Source: Plenodomus lindquistii (Eukaryota; Ascomycota; Dothideomycetes; Pleosporales; Leptosphaeriaceae). From it: a DNA stretch of 64,000 nucleotides. The stretch is taken from positions 868,001-932,000 of the forward strand of contig JANUWI010000004.1 in the NCBI GenBank assembly GCA_025504975.1. The letters are read 5' to 3'. Both the position numbers and the translations under genes were made by a program. Positions 38,270 through 52,552 of the stretch are shown in pieces (the first letter of the stretch is position 1; every line of letters begins with the position of its first letter). The notes under the pieces were generated by a model that saw only the letters and a program-made list of their open reading frames with translations, did no database searches and had not been told where the DNA came from.

Positions 38270-41200
38270 TTTTAAACACTTTAAAATAAGTAATATTTCT
38301 ATAGATACTCTAGATGCTTTAACTACTAGCTACTTTAGTACTTACGTAGCTAAGCCTAACCTCTACTTTAAAAAAAAAGCTAAGTTTAAAATATAGATTC
38401 TCTAGTATAATTATTATTTCTATATTAAAGGAAATTAGATTAATAATAATAACTAAGTTATAATTATAACTAGCTTTATAAAAAGAAATGCTAAAAAGTA
38501 AGTTACTCTATTTTTATATAAATATATAGATAAAAATATAATAGACACTAAAAATACTAATTTAATTAAAAACTAGAACGCATTTAAAAATAAACTCTAA
38601 ATAATCTTTTTTTTTTTAAAGAATTAATTATTACTAAAGAAAAAATCTAAATATTATAATAAACTAAATCTACTATAGACTATATAATAATATTTTAGTA
38701 ATACTAAAAATAATTTAACTAGAATAATAAAGTATTAATGCGTATATATAAATAAAGTTATAAACTAGAAGTTTATAAAAAATTTATAAAATCTAGAAGT
38801 ATTATTAGAATACTAGATAACTTAGTAGAAAATATAATCTATATTAATAATAACCTATATAAATTTAAATTAGCTAAATAAAGCTATAAATAAACGTTAC
38901 CTACTATAGGCAGGTAGAAGTCTAGAAAACTCTAGAAATTATAATACTAGCTTAATAATAAGTAAAGCTATTAGGCCTACTAATCTATATAATAGGGTAT
39001 TTACTAAAGCTATAGTACAGAACCTATATATATTAATAATATTATTAAAAAAAAATATATTTAAAAAAAAGTAACTAAAAGTAGTCTAGTAGAAAGCTAC
39101 TAATATGCTATAAATATAGTAAAGAAAGCTACTTTATATAAAACTACTAGTCTAAAAATAAAGTTATACGCTAGGTTAATATAGTGTAAATTAAAGTATT
39201 TAATAAAAATATAAAAAATAAATAGATAATTATCTCTAGTATTAAGCTATTTAACTTTAATAGTGTAGTAAGCTGCTTAAATATCTCTAATACTTTAATT
39301 AGCTTATTAGATAATATAGAGAATAAAAAACTACTTTTTATTACTATAATCTAGAATCGCATATAGAAAAAAGCTTTTTTAAATAAAAAAATTAAATAAT
39401 ACCTAAAGTATTAGAAAGCTTTAGTTATAAACGTAGAAAACTTAAATAATAAATATAAATCTATAAAAAAGTACTATACTAAATAAAAAAAAGTAAAAAA
39501 GTTTAAATTATAGTATTAAACTACTATACCTCTACTATAGATATAAGCTATTCTAGTATAATAGAATTAAAAACTTAGTAATATAAAAAAACGTTTAGAG
39601 AAAGCTATTTAATAGCTTATAAAATAGCTAACCTATAATATTAATAATAGTACTATAATAATTAATAGCTGTGTTAAAAAATTAATATAAAAACTATAAA
39701 ATATATTTAATAATAAAGAGTTTATAGTATAGGTACTATAATAGCTAAAAAATACTATAAATTAGTAGATTACCTATAAAAAAAACTATAATAACTAAGT
39801 TTTCTAAAAACTATAAGTATACTAGAATAGAATAATATAAAATTACTACCTAAAAAAAAAAGTCTATAAAATAAATAATACTCTAGCTAGAAAAAATAAT
39901 ACTCTAAAGCGCTAGAGTACCTAATAAAGTAAAAGTAATAGGCGTCTAAACTATATAGATAACTAATAAAATAAGTAATATAGTAGTATATTATAGAGCT
40001 TATATATATATAACACGTATACTATTTACTATTTAAATAAAATAGAAATAGAATACTTTCTATATTAATTTAACTACTATACGTACTAAGTATATAACTA
40101 TATAGATAAAATTTACTTTAAATATCTATAGAATAAGCGCGTATAAAGCTATTTTTTAAACTTTAATAATAATAGAGTATATATCTAGATGTAAACTATT
40201 ATTAATAGAATATATTATAATTAAATATAGTATATATATTTTAATCTAGAATATAGAAAGTATAGAAATAAAAAATACTTTTATAGATTTAAAAATAAGT
40301 TTTTTTTAGACTAGCGCTATACTCTAGCTTTATAAAATATTCTATCTATATAGTAGAAACTATAGGCTTAACTAAATTTAAAGTAAAGTTTAAAAAATAT
40401 ACTATAATAGCTATAATAAATTTAGAGTATAAAGTAAACTTTATATCTGCGTGTATAGTATATATAGTAGGTCTATATTTATTAAAGAAATAAATTTCTT
40501 ACTTTATAAATATAATTAATAGTAAAGCTATACCTAGTTAATCTAGAATTATATATAAAGTAATAGGATTAGACTTAATTATTAGAAATTACTAGAAACG
40601 TATAGACTTTAATATATTTAGCTTTTTAATATATAATATTATTTTTAGCCTTTTTTAGCTTATAAAACATAATTCTAGAATTAATTAGAGATTAAAAACA
40701 TTTTAATTTAAGTACTATAGATTAGACGTAACTATAAACTAGTCTACGTATTATTATTATATAATAGTAGATAAAAAATAAATTATAGTATATAATATAG
40801 AAAAGATTATTAAAAAATAATATCTAAATAAAAATAACTATAAGTAATATAGGTCTAACTCTGCAGACACTAGTAAAGTACTACTAGGTTAATAGATAAA
40901 AATAAAAAAGAACTATATAACTCTAAAAATTTCTAAAAAGTATAAGAAATTTAAGCTACTTTTTTAGAAAAAGATAAGTGTAGTAGTATTACCTAAATAT
41001 AAGCTTTAGAATTATAAAATTATTCTATAAAAAAGAAAGTAACTAACTTTTAGACTAATTTATAGACTATTAAAAAAAGAACTTAAAATGCTAAAAAAGT
41101 ACATTAAAGTTAACCTAAAAAAAAAATTTATTTAACTCTCTAAATTACTAGTAGGCTACTCTATTTTTTTTATACTAAAAAAAAATAGTAAGCTATAGTT

Positions 41201-43700
41201 ATATATTAACTATAGAAAGTTTAATAATATTATAATTAAAAATTAATATTTATTACTTAATATATTAGAGTTAAAAAATTAATTAGCCTATATAAAAATT
41301 TTTATAGTATTAGATCTATAAAGCGCGTATAACTTTATCTATATAAAAGTAAATAAAAAATAGAAAATAGCGTTTAGAATATACTATAGCTACTATAAGT
41401 ATATAGTAATACCTTTTAGTTTTACTAATACTCTAGTAATATATTAGGCTTTTATTAATAATATTTTAAAAAAATATTTAAACATATTTATTATTATATA
41501 TTTTAATAATATTTTTATATATTTAAATAATAAATAGAAATATATCTAGTATATTAAATAAGTTCTAACTATATTTAGATAGTATAACTTATAACTAGAA
41601 CCTAAAAAATACAAGTAGTATAAAAAAGAAATAGAGTTTCTAGAATATATAGTTAGTATCTATAAAGTAAAAATAAATAAAAATAAAATAAAAGTAGTTA
41701 TAGACTAGCCTATATTTAAAACTATAAAAAATATCTAATTATTTTTTAGATTTATAAACTTTAACTAATAGTTTATTAAAAATTTCTCTAAAAAAGCAGC
41801 GTTTTTTATAAAGCTAACTAAAAAGAAGTAAGCTTAGAAATAGAGATAAAATAAAAAAACTATATTTAATAATATAAAGCAGGCATGCGTAGAACTACTA
41901 ATATTAGTATTTTTTTAAAGTAGTAAACTATTACGCTTTAAAATAGATATATTAGACTTTATAATAGGCGTAGTAGTATTATAAAAATAAAATAGTAAAT
42001 AGTATTTAATTATATACTACTTTAAAAAGTTTATAGTATCTAAAAAGAACTATAATATATATAATAAAAAATTTATAGCTATTATTAATATATTAAAGCA
42101 CTAGCGTATCTACGTAGAGAGCTGCTTAAAACTTATAATATTTTTAAATTATAAAAACTTTATAAGCTTTACTATAATAAAGACTTTTAATAGATAATAA
42201 ATATAATAGTTAGAAATACTAGGCTAGTATAAATTTAAAATTGTATATACTTTAGGTAAAAATAATAGTAGAACTAATACTTTTAGCTAAAAAATAGATA
42301 TTATAGAATTTAAAAGAATTATTAAAAATATAATTTTTAAAGCTAATAAAAATAGATTATTAGAACCTACTAGAATGTTTAGCGCAGTACTTACTATTAC
42401 ACCTAAATTTATAAAGAAGTTATAGAAAGTAGTTATTTAAAGCTACTATAAAAACTCTATATATAGTTATCTAGGTATTTAATATACTATAGAACTAATT
42501 TAGTAGAATTACTAGTTTAGAAATATAAAAAATAAAGTTATAAACTTTATTAGTAAATATATAAACTATTAGAAGAATAAGTATAGTATATACGTACTCT
42601 ATAAAGTAATATAAGCACTAGAACTACTTTTAATATTTTAGAAAAACATCTCTATAGACTTTATAACAGGTCTACCTCTATTAAAAAATCTAATTACTAA
42701 ATTTATATATAACGCAATTATAGTTATACCTAATTAATTTATAAAAACAGCTAAGTATATTCTATTTAAAAAAAACTTTATAGTAGTATAGCTAGTATAT
42801 ATTTTTATTAATAGAATTATTAGATATTATAGTATTCTAAAGTTAATTATTAGTAACTAAAATAAGCTATTTATATTAAACTTTTAGATATTACTTTTTA
42901 CTGCTATTAGAACGTAACGCAAACTATCTATAGCTTTTTATCTAGAGATAAATAGATAAATAAAGTAAATAAATTATACTATAAAAGCCTACCTATAGAT
43001 ATATATTAATTAGTAATAAAATAATTAAATTTTGCTATTACCTATAGCTTAGATAGTATATAATAATAAAGTTTTAAAGTTTATAGAATAGACCCTATAT
43101 TTTACTAACTATAGAAAATACTTAAATCTTTTTACTAGAATATTACTCTATTAGAAAACAGAAGCAGCTATATTTACAGCTAAAGAACTAAAAAGAGTTT
43201 ATAAAAAATTAAATAAAGCTTTTCTAGATATTTAACGTAGTAGTATTTTATATATTAATAAAAAATAAAAAACAGTACTTTAGCTAAAAAAAAAGAATAA
43301 AATATATCTTTTTATAAAAAACTTTTATATAATATAATCTAATTATAGATTAAACTACGTTAAAGTTAGACTATTTTTAATTAAAAACTAAAAGAGACTA
43401 GTTATATATACACTTAACTTTCTATATAATACTAAAGTATACTCTAGATTTTATATAAAAATATTAGAACTAGCTAACTTTTTAACTCTATTATAAATAA
43501 CTTTTTATTATAAATAATAGAAAGAAAATAAGTTTAAAGTTAAAAAAATAATAATATATTAAAGAAAATAAGGTAATAAAAAATACCTAGTTAAATAGTT
43601 AAAGTATAATAATTCTAAAAATATATAAAAACTAGAGATAAACTTTATAAACTACTAGTAACTTTTTATATAGTATTAGGCGCATTGCCTATTAACCTAT
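38270..43700 (+). pseudogene. gag-pol relic of gypsy copy A
   Basis: After a gag region (about 38,300-40,000) comes reverse transcriptase (about 41,050-41,640) with LYINYRKFNN, IVLDL-SAYN and YFNNIFIYLNN (once YxDDILIYS, about 41,500), then RNase H with FFRFINFN and KNFSKKAAFF. Integrase (about 42,430-43,400) has SIDFITGLP and YINQQQNNQ. A chromodomain-like end YLVKQLKYNNS (about 43,580) follows. Every domain carries several TAA/TAG codons, and catalytic Asp codons have become Asn, both as expected from RIP. Confidence 0.85.
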
Positions 43701-44263
43701 TAAAATTAGAATTACCTTCTAGAAAAAATAGTATAAAAAAACTCTAGTTAATAAACAGCGTTTCTAGTATAAAGCTATTATTTAGAAAAAATACTTTATA
43801 ATTTATTATTTCTCTAGCCTCTAGAGCTTTAATATTAGTTATAAATTTTTTTAATTTATTTACTTACTATTATTTACAATGCTTTAATAGTTTCTTTTAT
43901 TTTTAAAAAAAATTCTTTTTTTAACGCGTAGTAAGTAGAGCCTTAACTACTATAGCTTTAGCTTTATTAGCTTTTATCTTTTACTATTTAAAATAAACAA
44001 GCTTTTTATTTAGTTTTAAAAAGTTTAGAAGTAGAACCTCTACTAGTACATACTTTTTTACGCTATTATAATAATAGTTACTGTACTTTTTTTTTAATAA
44101 TAATATCTAGTACTCTAGATTCTTTTTTATATAATATTAATATGTAACTATAGTAAAAGAACTAATATAATTAATTTAAACGCCTATAAAATAATAATAA
44201 GCAGTACTATAAAAAACTATTAAGTTAGTTTATAAAAATATAAAGCTAGAAAAAAAGGGATAG

Positions 44264-44741
44264 TATTATAAACTAGAGAAAAAAAAAGTAATAACTATAT
44301 AGAAATAAAAAAATAAACAACTAGATAGCTAGAGCTAGTATTCTATAACTAGTAGATAATACTACTCTATATAGTATATATTCTATAGGCTTAGTAGAAT
44401 AACTATATAGAACAAGTTACGTATATTCTATAGAATTTTATAATATTCTATAGATTCTACGCATAGAATAATATAGAATAGTGTAGAATAATATAGAATA
44501 ATATAAGTATATAGAAATATTAAAATACCTATATAGTAGATTATATTTAACTTATATAAATAAGTAAGTAATATATTTAGTTATTTTAAATATACTTATT
44601 ACTTTTTTTAGAAGCGCACTTTTACTATTTTAGTAATAAACTACTATTATCTATATATAACGCCTATCTTTAAAAACTAACCCTTATATTCTTTTTAATA
44701 CTAGCTACTTTATATTATAGCTACTTAAAAAGATCTTTATA
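44264..44741 (+). repeat. 3' LTR of gypsy copy A
   Basis: 478 bp; flanked on the right by ACTTC (44,742-44,746). Confidence 0.92.
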
Positions 44742-47700
44742 ACTTCTAGTTAGTATTTAGAACTTATTTCTTCTAGGCTTTTTTTTTCTAGTTTAATTAC
44801 CTAGAGATATTTTAAAGTTTCTAGCTAGAATTATTTACTAGCTCTACTTTAACTCCCTTTTACTTATAAAGTATATTAAATTCTAAATAGAAAAAGTTAG
44901 TTTAAAAGCGCATTTAAACTCTAATTATTAGTTCTAAAATTTACTTTTTTTTTTCTAGAAAGTTAGTCTAGAAGTCTGTTACTAAAGTAACTAAATAGCT
45001 ATTTTCTAGTTTTTAAACTAGGTTTATAAAAACTACTTACTAAATCTTTTTTATAATATTTTTATATGCTATAATAAAAAGTCTTTTATTATTTTAGAAA
45101 ACTATATTATCTAACTAGTTTTTACCTAGAGATTCTATACTTTTTTAGATAAAGAAGTCTTTTCTACTAGAAATTATAGGTTAGATCTCTTTTTTTATAA
45201 CCTATTTAATAACTAGCTTTATAGTTAAGTTTATTTAAAGCTAAACTAAGCTTACTAAAAGATCTAGTTTTTAATTCTATTATAGAGATATATTACTAGC
45301 TTCTATATCTCTTTATTTTTTTCTACTAATTAAACTATAATCCCTCTAGTATTTACCTAATTGCTTTTTATATACATAAACTAGGTACTCCTTTCTCTAT
45401 TTTTACTAAAAATTTAGTAGTAGGTAAGCTTATAGGTAGAGTATTTAATATTTACTTAAATATCTATAAAAAATAGGTTTTCTAGAATAATTATATTTAT
45501 ATAGTAGTTAATTATAAAAAAGTTTATCTATATAATAATTAATTCTATTTCTATTAATACTTTTTAAATAATTCTACTAAAACTACCTATTAAACTATTT
45601 ATAAAAACTATTTTTGCGTTTTTTATTTTCTAGAGAAGTGTTAAAATAGAGAGTTAGGCTTTATCTATAGTTTTATACTAAATAGTATTTAGCTTAGCTT
45701 CTATATTAAAAAAACTAAAAAAATACTTACTTTTAATAGTTATAGACACTTTTAAATAGTTTTTTTAAATATACTCTATACCTATTTATTTATTATAGTA
45801 CTACTACTTTATAGTTACTAGTTTAAACTTTTATTAGTTTTTTTTACTGCTTTTAATACTAGCCTATACCTAATTAATCTCTAAATCTTTCTAATTAGTA
45901 GTAGTTATACTATAATACTAGAATACTAAGCTATTTAAACTAGCTTTAATAAAAATATAATTAGAAATAGCAGCTGTATTTATAATAGAAACTAATCTAA
46001 AAATTAGTTAGTAGTCTTTTTTATTCTCTAAGTTTTTTTTAGTAGTATAAGTAATATTTATCTATAAAAAGTACTTTTTATCTAGCTTTTTTTTACTATA
46101 GATATTCTAAAAAAGCTTTTTATATACTTCTAGTATATTTCTAATAAGCGTGCCTACTAGTATTTATATAGTAGTAAAAAGAATTAACGCAATAACTTTA
46201 TTAGTAGTTAGTAAAATTTTTTCTATAAACTAAATTTTTTTTAAAACTAGTACTTTTTTTATAAACGTTTTTTCTAGCGTATTATTAATTATCTCTATAT
46301 CTATAGGCTAGACTTACTTAGCTTTTTATAGCTTATTTTTTTCTATAATAAAGTTTTAGCAGCTTTTTAGTTAAATAGACTAGTTTTTTTTATTTTTTCT
46401 AAAAATAGCCTTTAGTACTATAGAGCTTAAGTCTAGCTTTAGCTTTTATACTTTTAGATCTCTAAATACGCGTTAATTAACAGTTTTTTAGGTAATTAAT
46501 TTATAATTAATCTAGGCTATTTAGATTATATAGAGATTATTATTTTCTATAATTACTAAATAAAAAGCGTTCTAGAATACCTAGTAATCTTCTACTAAAA
46601 TAGATTCTAAATCTATATTAGAGTTTAGATTTATAACTATAAAGTTATTCTAAATAGTAACTAGAGGTAATAAGTTTTTAAACTAGAGTACTTTAACTAT
46701 AAATAGGCTAAAATTCTATTTAATCTACATTTATTTAATATAGACTATAATAGTTTTAAACTATCTCTAATTACCTAGGCTAGTTACTTAGCCTTATAGG
46801 TTATTAGAAGTGCTCTAAAAAAGTATTTAGTTTTTATTCTAGTAATACTAATCTTTTTTAATTAGTTAATTAATTAATAGGTATTTACCTTTACTATATC
46901 TCTATTTATTATAGATAAAGTATATAAAAAGTAATTATAGAGGCTAGTTCTAAAAAATACTCTAGGTTTACTAGCCTAAAAGCTTCTAAAATAGATTTAG
47001 CTACTAGAAATAGTTCTATAGTAGTTTATTTTAAGCTTATACCTTTATAAGTTATTTACTAGCTATTTCTTTAATATAAGTAGCAATTAAATAGTTTATA
47101 AAAAGCTTAGATTCTTTTAGTATTTATTAGACTAAAATAAAATTAGCTTTACTAAGTTATAACTAGAAAAACTTATCTAAAAGTATATTAACTTCGCTTT
47201 AGCTAGCTAGTACTTCTAGAGAGAACTAAACTATTTAGTAAGTCTTTAGCGCCTAAATATTCTTTAGGTATTATAAAGTAGACTAGCTAAATAAAAGTAG
47301 TTTAATTTTAACTACTTTCTAAGTATTAAACTAGTAATTAGAATTAAATTTTTTTATTACTTTAGTAGAGATTAACCTTTTTATTTTCTTTTTAATTTTA
47401 ATTTAGGCTGCTAGATAATTACTAATTTTTTTAAAGCTAAAGTTCTAAAGGCGCTTTATAGATAGATTAAACTTCTAAAAAACTTTTATAGCTTAGTAAA
47501 TAAACAGCCTTTTAATAAAATAGTATTCTTTTTTATTTTTTTTAATTTCTTCTAATATAATACACTTTTTAATTTTAATTTAGAACTTTTTAAAGTACTT
47601 TTTAATATTTAGATTAGGCTTTAACTAATAATTATACAGCTACTACTTTAGATAAGCTATACTTTTTTTCTATTAGACTATATTATTACTTTTAAACTGC

Positions 47701-48900
47701 TTATAGAAGGCTATTTATAGTAATATCTAGTTATAGTCCTCTAGCGCGTTCTAATACTCTATTAAATAGTAAATAATCTACTTCTAGCGCTTTTTATAGT
47801 AGGTAATAACTTTTTAAACTTTTTTAGATTCTAAAAAGCTATAATAAAGCGTAACTTCTTTATATCTTTTAAAAAATACTATAATATTAGAACTATTAAA
47901 GCTTAGAAAGTATTTAAAAAAAAAAAAGCCTAAATAAATTTTAACTACTTTTATAAAAGTAGTTAAATTACTTTAACTATTATTTCTACTACTAGATCTA
48001 ATAGGTATTTAGTAGAGCGTAGCTAAAGTTTTTTTAAAAAAAGTTAGTATAGCTTATTTTTACTACTTAATAGATTCTATTTTTTTAGCTTTTTTAGCTT
48101 TAAGCAATTACTAGTTAGTTCTTTTAATTCTAGAAGTATTAGAAACTATTTAAAAGTAGTAACTCTAGAGTCTCTAGTATCTATTATTAGCGTATTAGAT
48201 CTTTAAATAGATTCTAGATCTAGAGAGACAGCTACTAATTTACTATTAGTTTTAAAAATTAGTTTCTAATTAGCTATTATAAAAACAAAGCGCTAAAAAA
48301 GTAGATAGAGTACTATTATTTATAAAAAAATAAAAAATGTATCTTTTACAGCTTTAAAAATAAATTAGAATATAAATAGTACTAGAAAAATAAAAAATAA
48401 GTTATACTTTTTTTAATAAGTTTTTATATAATATATTTATACTAGTTTTTTAAACTATATTATAATTATTTTTCTAGCTTTAGTCTCTAATTACTACTTT
48501 ATTCTAACTACTTTTTAAATTTTATAGTTTAATTTTATTTTACTTACTACTAAGCTGCGTTTAGAATAATTTTATTATTACTAGCTAAAGTCTATACTTA
48601 TATAACTATAATAGCTTTACTAAAAAGAATTTATACCTCTATTAATTTTCTAGAATATAAAAGCTTTAAAAGTATACTAATATCTTTTTATTTACTACTT
48701 ATTATATTACTAGTTGCTAAATTTAGCTCGCTAAATTTTCTACTACTCTCTAAATTTCTAAATTATAAAAGTAATAATTTAGGTACGCAATAGGTGTTTA
48801 TAGCTATTCTAAAAGTAAAAGCTAATAGTTTTAATTACTTTTTAGTTACTTTTATAGAGGAAAACTATGCTTTACTCTAGCATAGAAAGCTTAATACTAA
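44742..48900 (-). mobile_element. Ty3/gypsy element C, 5' half (gag and upstream pol)
   Basis: The minus-strand frame reads as gag-like protein at about 47,870-47,100 (YYSFLESKKVQKVI..., RLFIYQAIKVFQKFNLSIKRL, with Gln restored at stops) and continues leftwards to a pol-linker ending EEISSKYQLEV at 44,742. Removing copy A and one ACTTC duplication, and turning 33,470-37,791 round, makes this frame run directly into the reverse-transcriptase half of element C (...LEV-NFFL...). The 5' LTR should lie near 48,200-48,900, but I could not define its borders. Confidence 0.65.
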
Positions 48901-50459
48901 ATTAGTAAAAAGTAAATTATAAAATAACTAAAAAAAAGGTTTCTACTATCTCTAATAGAACTTTAAATAGCTATTTATTAGCTTTACTCTATTTACGTAA
49001 CCTTTCTAAAAGCTACTTAAGCCTCTATACTATATATTTCTACTACACTAACTAGCTATATATTTATATTATTAAATAAGTCTACTAGTTATATTATAGT
49101 AACTATAGTAGTAAATATAAAAGTTATAATAAACTAAACTACTAGTACTAGTAGCTATTTATAATTAATAATATTACTAAATATATATAAGCCTATTTTA
49201 CCTATTAGTAGTATAATTTTACTAAAAAAATAAGTATAGCTTACTATACTCTCTACTAATTCTAGATAAATATTAGAAAATAATCTCTATTAACTATATT
49301 ACTTACCTTTTACTATATAAAAATAATAGATAAATCTAAACTAGTATTTTTATTTTAATTAATAAGTTTAGTAAAAAAAAGAAGTTTATACTAGTAATAG
49401 ATCTAAAAGTTAAAACATTTATTTAAGTTTTTATAGAGTTTATCTAGTAGAAAAAAAATATCTAGAAATAATTATTAGTAATTATAGTATTTAGTTTATT
49501 TTATACTTCTAGTTATACTTTTACTAACACTTTAAAACTAAGCCTAAGCTATTAATAGAATACTACTCTAAAATAGATAAATACACTAAAGTTATAAATA
49601 TCTAGTTAAAGTAGTACTTATATACATATATTAATTATTAATAAAATAACTAGATACTTTTTCTTTTTATAATAGAATTTAAAGCTAATAATATAGTTAG
49701 TATAAATAGTAGTACTAGCGCGTTTTACCTAACTAAAAACTAAAATCTAAAATCTAGTTTTAAGCTTTTATAACTACTACTACTAAATTTAACTATATTT
49801 ACTAGATATAACTATTAAAATACTAACTACTTTACTAAATAAATAAAAGTATTATTATAAGTATTATAACTAGAATTATAATAGGCTTAAACTATATAAA
49901 TAGGATTTATAAACTAAAATAATATATTTACTCTAGTTTTTATAGTTAGTAATAAAATTATATTAGATACGTGTAACTTTTATACTATATACTCTAGTTA
50001 TTTATTTAATTTTAATAATTATAGCCTATTTACTATTACTTACGTAATTAATAATATAGTTTATAAATTTAGCTTTTTATTTAAATTTAGTAAACTTTAT
50101 AACGTGTTTTATCTATAGCTATTATACCTCTATAAAAATTAGCTACTACTAAAATAGATAAAAAACGCTAGTAACTATATATAGCTTGCTATATCTAATA
50201 ATAATAATAAAATAGATTATAAAGTAAAAGCTATACTAAATATAAAAATTACTTTAAAGTAAATAGATTTATATATAAAGTAGAAAGATTTACTATAGTA
50301 TTTTATCTAGTAGTTTAACTATCTAGAAAAGCTAGATAACCTATTATAAAAACTTTATATAAATGTTATAAACGCTACTATATTAGTTAAAAACTTTTAT
50401 TTTTAATAGCTTTATACATTTAGACTCTATAAAATATTTAGTTTACTAATAGATAAATA
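48900..50459 (+). mobile_element. Ty3/gypsy element D fragment: integrase and chromodomain
   Basis: A plus-strand RIP-broken frame contains the second half of an integrase: YLYTYINYQQNNQ, FIIEFKANNIV, then a GPY/F-region NVFYLQLLYLYK. A chromodomain-like segment follows (QQFNYLEKLDNLLQKLYINVINA, about 50,300-50,370). The N-terminal pol is absent on the left because element C begins there, which suggests that C inserted into D. The exact left border is uncertain. A 738-bp element interrupts its 3' part. Confidence 0.65.
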
Positions 50460-51197
50460 CGTCAGGAAAAAACTTTTTGTAGCATTCTGGTCATTCACCA
50501 AGCGCATTGTAAGTAAGTTGAATTACTAGTAAATAACTAGGAAAAGACTTGAGTAGTGTAGCTGACGTGAATAGCTTAATTTACCTTATTTACCTCGCTC
50601 ACCCCATTGACCCCACGAACGTCAAACACCATGAAAAATTAAAACTAGTCCTAATCAGGCAATTGAAATTCTAATAATATAGAATAAATATTTAGCTATA
50701 AATTAGTTAAAAAATTACTATTTTAGGCCTAGCTGTTCTATAGTTATTAATTATTTACTAAAAAGTTTTAATGTTCCTCGCTTAAAAATAATTTACAGGG
50801 GCTGCTAATAGTTTAAATAGATAATAAAACTATATTTTTTTTTCGCGCTAAGCCTATAAAAGTAATATTTTAGTATTTAGAAATTTCTATTATATTATTA
50901 TATTAATTGCGTACGTTGTTATATAACTTAAAAGAGTTTAAAAAAGTAAAGTTCTTTTTTATTTTAAACTAGCAGGGGTCTAGGAGGTAAGCGAGGTAAG
51001 CGAGGTAAATTAAGTAAAAATAGTACTTAAAGTAATTCACGTCACTCACGTTATTTACTAGTAAATCACTAGTAAACTACGTGAAAAAAGGCCTCGTGGG
51101 GTAAAAGTAGTAAATTGGTAATTCACGTCAATTACCAGCCATTTACGTTACTTTCCATCCACTCACTTAATTTACTACACAATAGAATTTCCTGACG
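50460..51197. mobile_element. 738-bp non-autonomous DNA transposon (MITE-like), little RIP
   Basis: Flanked by TA duplications (50,458-50,459 and 51,198-51,199), with short terminal inverted repeats CGTCAGGAA/TTCCTGACG. Subterminal inverted segments pair GACGTGAAT...AATTTACC...CCTCGCTCACCCC (50,565-50,605) with GGGGTC...GAGGTAAGCGAGGTAAATTAAG...AATTCACGTC (50,975-51,040). It carries many CA and TG dinucleotides at both ends, unlike all the sequence around it, so it arrived after the main RIP episode or escaped it. No open frame. The middle (about 50,690-50,930) is AT-rich and may be a nested piece. Confidence 0.85.
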
Positions 51198-52547
51198 TAG
51201 TAGTTATTACTAATATATTTTTTATAATACTAAAATTATATTTAAATACCTACTCTAATAGCTCTATAGTAAGTATTTAAGTTCTATTTTATCTATATAA
51301 ATAGAGTGCTACTACTATACTTTTTATTTAAAATAGTATTTAAAAAAACCTTTTATATTAGTAATTATACTTAAAATAGCGCTAGAGAAGAATTTAATAA
51401 ACGTAAAAATTATAGACTAGGCTAGTAGAGAGGATAAAAAGCTATAGCTATACTTAGTTATAATAGTTAATATACTAAATTAACTACTCTAGACGTTCTA
51501 ATAGTATCTTTTTACTAAATACTTATAATAATTAACTATTAATAGTTCTATAAAGCTTTACCTATAAACTATTCTAGTTAATAATATACTTTATTATAAT
51601 AGTTAGTATATATATAATAAGTAGAGATAAACTATCTAAATAGAGATATAAAGTATATAGTATAGCTATTTTTTTACTATTATAAACCTATGTATAGCTT
51701 TTATAAAATATAGTAATATTTATACTTAATATTTAAGTATTAAAACTTACTTTTTTTAGAAAAAAGAATAGTATTATAGATTAAACCTATAACCTCTAGT
51801 TACTAGAGCTCTAGAGCTACTCTACTAGCGCTAGGCCTAAATAGGCGCGCTTTAGTTAGTAGAAATACTAATATATTCCTATTTATATAAAAAAACCTAG
51901 CTCTCTACATAATATTTTACTATAGAGGCTATTAATTAATTTTTAATAAGTACTATCTATATTCGTGCCTTTATACTATTTAATTTTATAAAAAATAATT
52001 CTTTTTATAGAGTAATAGAGACTTAAATTTTCTCTATTTATAGATAGTTTAAAATTAGATTATATTTCTAATCTCTTTCTAGTATATAAATCTATATTTT
52101 TTTTTATATTTTTCTAGATTTATTAAATACCTAGTAGTTATTAATACTAACGTTTTTTTTTTACCTATTTTTATAACTAGGTAAAAAGGGACCTCTATTT
52201 ACTCTAGATAGTTTTTTTAAATAAAGTTTTTATTTATAAAAGTAAAAGTAAAGTACCTAGTATCTAGTATAGCTAATATAAAAATAATTTTATTAATTAA
52301 AATTTATACTATAATTAGATTACTATCTAGCTACTTTTACTAAAAAGTTTTAAACTATAATTATTTAAACCTACTATTTTCTTTCTAGAAAATATTTTTT
52401 TTAGAAACTTTTAATTTTTTAATTTACTAGCGCTATTAGTTTTCTCTAACTTTTTTTTCTAAATACCTACTAGAAACGCGTAGATAAAGCGTTTAGCTAA
52501 AATAAATTTATAAATATATTATATATAGCTAGCTTATCTATAGTATA
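51198..52547. other. Degraded transposon sequence, probably the tail of element D and its surroundings
   Basis: There is no intact frame. Up to about 51,780 it may continue the element D 3' region. From about 51,780 to 52,547 a minus-strand reading looks faintly coding (for example GPFLPSYKNRQKKNVS). No LTR or terminal repeat was found. Confidence 0.35.
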
Positions 52548-52552
52548 AATAT

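Larger units (their letters stand above)
37792..44741 (+). mobile_element. Ty3/gypsy chromodomain element, copy A, with both LTRs
   Basis: 6,950 bp with two 478-bp LTRs (37,792-38,269 and 44,264-44,741) starting TATTATAAAC (once TGTTAT...). The plus-strand coding content is in family order. The five bases outside the two LTRs differ (GTAAC on the left, ACTTC on the right), so the two ends did not come from one insertion event; an inversion explains this. RIP has destroyed all frames. Confidence 0.93.

Noticed and set aside
37792..44741. Ordinary gypsy insertion with its own target duplication
   Set aside because: The two 5-bp flanks differ (GTAAC and ACTTC), and ACTTC recurs at copy B, so a simple insertion does not fit.
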